Origin: Lachnospiraceae bacterium UBA7109
GTDB taxonomy: Bacteria; Bacillota; Clostridia; Lachnospirales; Lachnospiraceae
Reading direction: 5' to 3'
Assembly (NCBI GenBank): GCA_002492335.1
Contig: DKYD01000007.1
Coordinates: forward strand, 1 to 9,455
DNA: 9,455 bases
Both the position numbers and the translations under genes were made by a program. Below, piece after piece: positions 7,802-9,455 of the stretch (the first letter of the stretch is position 1; the number at the start of each line of letters is the position of its first letter). Below the pieces are notes generated by a model, which saw only the letters and a list, made by a program, of their open reading frames with translations, made no database searches and had not been told where the DNA came from.

Positions 7802-7855
7802 TTGGCTGAACATGAATTAATAAGGTGTTTTCAAATTATACTTGTCAGGTGTTAA
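7802..7855 (+). pseudogene. Possible remnant of a coding start (17-codon TTG-start frame)
   Basis: TTG at 7802 begins the frame (M)AEHELIRCFQIILVRC and ends at TAA 7853-7855. AAGGAG lies 9 nt upstream inside the right arm of the hairpin, which is good Shine-Dalgarno spacing. The peptide resembles no protein I can name. A start with an outside-facing hairpin over its ribosome binding site recalls insertion sequences, where such folding blocks translation of read-through transcripts, so this may be the truncated beginning of a transposase. The frame is too short to prove that it was ever coding. Confidence 0.2.
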
Positions 7856-8023
7856 AAATATTGGGATAAGAGAGAAATATAAGAATGGGTGCAGGTTATG
7901 AAGATTGATGCGAATCGGACAAATACCAAATGAATAAAATATAAAAAAACAAGGTGACTGTTAATTTGAAGAAAGGCAAAAAATGTATAAAAGTTAACGT
8001 TATTTATGGCGAAAAAAAATTAG

Positions 8024-8051
8024 TTGACTGTATGAAAAACGTAATTATCAG
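8024..8051 (+). promoter_or_regulatory. Weak promoter candidate upstream of the recombinase
   Basis: TTGACT (8024-8029) matches five of six bases of a sigma-A -35 box. At 16 nt spacing lies TATCAG (8046-8051), a four-of-six -10 box. A 6-bp inverted repeat, ATTATC (8044-8049) with GATAAT (8060-8065), overlaps this -10 and could be an operator. In this AT-rich region the match may be accidental. Confidence 0.2.
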
Positions 8052-8078
8052 ACATACCAGATAATGAATCGATACAAA

Positions 8079-8117
8079 TCCCTGTAATGTATATTATTTT
8101 TATGTGCGTTACAGGGA
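8079..8117. repeat. Perfect 9-bp inverted repeat before the recombinase gene
   Basis: TCCCTGTAA (8079-8087) is exactly complementary to TTACAGGGA (8109-8117), with a 21-nt AT-rich centre. The right arm ends two bases before a TATAAT box and about 32 bases before the recombinase ATG. The dyad spans 39 bp, similar in size to serine-recombinase attachment sites, and also sits where a repressor or autoregulating recombinase would block transcription. The symmetry is certain; its function is inferred. Confidence 0.6.
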
Positions 8118-8119
8118 GA

Positions 8120-8125
8120 TATAAT
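8120..8125 (+). promoter_or_regulatory. Consensus -10 box for the recombinase
   Basis: TATAAT is a perfect sigma-A -10 sequence 23 nt before the ATG at 8149, implying a leader of under 20 nt. The -35 at 17 nt spacing (TTTTTA, 8097-8102) is poor and falls within the centre of the 9-bp inverted repeat, suggesting a promoter that is weak, activator-dependent or controlled by binding at the dyad. Confidence 0.4.
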
Positions 8126-8135
8126 ATATGCGATT

Positions 8136-8140
8136 GGAGA
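8136..8140 (+). promoter_or_regulatory. Ribosome binding site of the recombinase
   Basis: GGAGA lies 8 nt before the ATG at 8149. It selects this start, which places the catalytic serine at residue 13, the usual distance from the N-terminus in serine recombinases. Confidence 0.6.
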
Positions 8141-8148
8141 GTATATAA

Positions 8149-9455
8149 ATGAAAGGTAATCGTGCGGTATTATATCTTAGACTTAGCAAGGAGGATGCAG
8201 ATAAAATTAATAAAGGCGATGACAGCGCAAGTATTAAAAATCAGAGACTTCTATTAACAGATTACGCTTTAGAAAAAGGTTTTAGAATTGTTGATGTTTA
8301 TTCAGATGATGATGCGAGCGGTTTATATGATAACAGGCCAGATTTTGAAAGAATGATGATGGATGCAAAAATGGGTGATTTTGATATCATTATTGCTAAG
8401 ACACAATCAAGGTTTTCGCGAAATATGGAACATATAGAAAAATACCTGCACCATGATCTTCCTAATTTAGGAATAAGATTCATTGGAGTGGTAGATGGAG
8501 TGGATACGGATAATGAAGCTAACAAAAAGAGCAGACAAATTAACGGACTTGTAAATGAATGGTATTGTGAAGATCTGTCAAAAAATATCCGCAGTTCATT
8601 TGAAATCAAGATGAAATCCGGTCAGTTTTTGGGGTCAACATGTCCATATGGATATAAGAAAGATCCGAAGGACCATAATCATTTGATTATTGATGAATAT
8701 GCTGCTGAAATTGTACGAAAGATCTTTCGATTATATCTTGAAGGATATGGAAAAGCAAAAATAGGTTCTGTATTATCATCAGAAGGAGTGCTGATACCAA
8801 CACGATATAAGCAGAAGGTACTGGAAGAAAATTACCATAATGCAAAGGCATTAGATACAACAAGAAACTGGTCATATCAGACAGTACATACAATATTAAA
8901 TAATGAAACATATTTAGGACATTTAATACAGAACAAGGTAAATACATTATCTTTTAAGGATAAAAAGAAAAAGAGACTTCCAAAGGAAAGCTGGATTATA
9001 GTAAAAAATACGCATGAAGCCATTATAGATCAGGATATGTTTGATATGGTACAGAGAATGCAAAGGATAAGGACAAGAAGTGTAAATGCGTCCGATCAAA
9101 AAAGCATATTTACAGGGATGATGTTCTGTGCGGATTGTAAACACGCTATGTCGAGAAAATACGATAGACGGGGGAACAGAGGCTTTACAGGTTACATCTG
9201 TAAAACGTATAAGACTCAGGGGAAAATATTTTGTGAAAGTCATAGTGTAGATATTGAGGATTTAGAAGAAGCAGTGCTTCGTTCGATGAAAGAAGAAGCA
9301 AAAAAAATTCTCAGAGAAGAAGATATCAGGGAGCTGGGTAAGTTAAGAAGTCAAAACAGGAATGAAGAAAATTGTGAAAGGCAGTTAGCGCAAATCCAGA
9401 AACAGATTGATAAAGTTTCAAAATATAAGGAAAAAACATATGAAAATCTGTTAGA
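8149..9455 (+). CDS. Large serine recombinase (resolvase/integrase family), C-terminus cut by window edge
   Basis: Predicted site-specific recombinase that excises and integrates a mobile element by a double-strand break with a phosphoserine link. The start MKGNRAVLYLRLSKED gives the catalytic motif Y9, R11, S13. R63 (in DNRPDFERM) and R88/R91 (in SRFSRN) match the conserved arginines of the resolvase catalytic domain (about 5-150). A recombinase DNA-binding domain follows (about 164-280, PYGYKKDP to NNETYLGHL). Next is a zinc ribbon with C327, C330, C351 and C362, then the start of a charged coiled coil (about 390 onward). The frame is open for 435 codons to the edge; relatives of the TnpX/TndX type are usually about 500-700 residues, so the C-terminal part is missing. 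The arrangement is that of clostridial transposon or prophage integrases. It faces away from the glycosidase array and is visibly richer in AT-type codons (AGA, ATA, TTA), consistent with acquisition. The exact subfamily and element are unknown. Confidence 0.9.
   Translation, partial: MKGNRAVLYLRLSKEDADKINKGDDSASIKNQRLLLTDYALEKGFRIVDVYSDDDASGLYDNRPDFERMMMDAKMGDFDIIIAKTQSRFSRNMEHIEKYLHHDLPNLGIRFIGVVDGVDTDNEANKKSRQINGLVNEWYCEDLSKNIRSSFEIKMKSGQFLGSTCPYGYKKDPKDHNHLIIDEYAAEIVRKIFRLYLEGYGKAKIGSVLSSEGVLIPTRYKQKVLEENYHNAKALDTTRNWSYQTVHTILNNETYLGHLIQNKVNTLSFKDKKKKRLPKESWIIVKNTHEAIIDQDMFDMVQRMQRIRTRSVNASDQKSIFTGMMFCADCKHAMSRKYDRRGNRGFTGYICKTYKTQGKIFCESHSVDIEDLEEAVLRSMKEEAKKILREEDIRELGKLRSQNRNEENCERQLAQIQKQIDKVSKYKEKTYENLL

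Larger units (their letters stand above)
7703..8148. other. AT-rich intergenic region between glycosidase array and recombinase
   Basis: There is no substantial reading frame on either strand. The left part holds a long imperfect hairpin (7737-7796) and a 17-codon TTG-start frame. The right part holds overlapping palindromes GTTAAC/AACGTT near 7993-8001, a 6-bp inverted repeat (8044-8049 with 8060-8065), a perfect 9-bp inverted repeat (8079-8117) and a TATAAT box. No tRNA, riboswitch or U-tract terminator for the glycosidase gene was recognised. The region probably contains the junction of a mobile element, but no boundary can be fixed from one sequence. Confidence 0.6.

Noticed and set aside
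7898..7933. Eleven-codon frame MKIDANRTNTK in the intergenic region
   Set aside because: Too short to support, with only a weak upstream GCAGG. Its start faintly recalls FlgM-type N-termini, but nothing follows.
7703..8148. CRISPR array, tRNA or riboswitch in the intergenic region
   Set aside because: There are no regularly spaced repeats, no cloverleaf with a TTC-type arm, and no conserved riboswitch core visible.
8298..9243. Three minus-strand open frames (8298-8609, 8687-8947, 8947-9243) opposite the recombinase
   Set aside because: All lie opposite the well-supported recombinase frame with its intact catalytic and zinc-ribbon motifs, and their translations show no recognisable domains.

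Overview
The window looks like a chromosomal segment of a low-to-moderate GC Firmicute, most likely a gut Clostridia/Lachnospiraceae relative. The reasons are AGGAGG-type ribosome binding sites, AT-biased codons, Gram-positive signal peptides, very large modular glycosidases fixed to the wall by S-layer homology (SLH) domains, and a clostridial-type large serine recombinase. The genus cannot be fixed from the sequence alone.

Positions 1-7702 are a tandem array of secreted, wall-anchored carbohydrate-active enzymes, all on the + strand. The first 36 bases are the 3' end of an upstream gene whose last residues match the SLH C-termini of the two complete genes, so the array has at least three members. 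The two full genes (65-3883, 1272 aa; 3923-7702, 1259 aa) share one plan: signal peptide, LamG/concanavalin-like domain, two degenerate bacterial Ig-like domains, a propeller-like region without recognisable catalytic residues, a Big_4-type Ig domain, a glycoside hydrolase family 43 (GH43) catalytic propeller with all three acidic residues visible, and three C-terminal SLH modules. The second also has a helical FIVAR-like spacer between GH43 and SLH. The gaps of 28 and 39 nt, each with a ribosome binding site and no visible terminator, suggest co-transcription. The likely joint role is side-chain or backbone cleavage of arabinose/xylose-containing plant polysaccharides at the cell surface, with different specificities because the catalytic domains are strongly diverged. 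The SLH cassettes are about 90% identical in protein, with no gaps.

Positions 7703-8148 are an AT-rich non-coding stretch. It holds a long imperfect hairpin (7737-7796) overlapping a ribosome binding site and a 17-codon TTG-start reading frame, possibly a decayed insertion-sequence end. Further right are several small inverted repeats, including a perfect 9-bp one (8079-8117) directly before a TATAAT box.

From 8149 to the right edge runs an incomplete gene for a large serine recombinase (435 codons visible, still open). Its 5' end faces the glycosidase array, so 7703-8148 is a good candidate for the junction between the chromosomal array and an integrated mobile element lying mostly to the right of the window.
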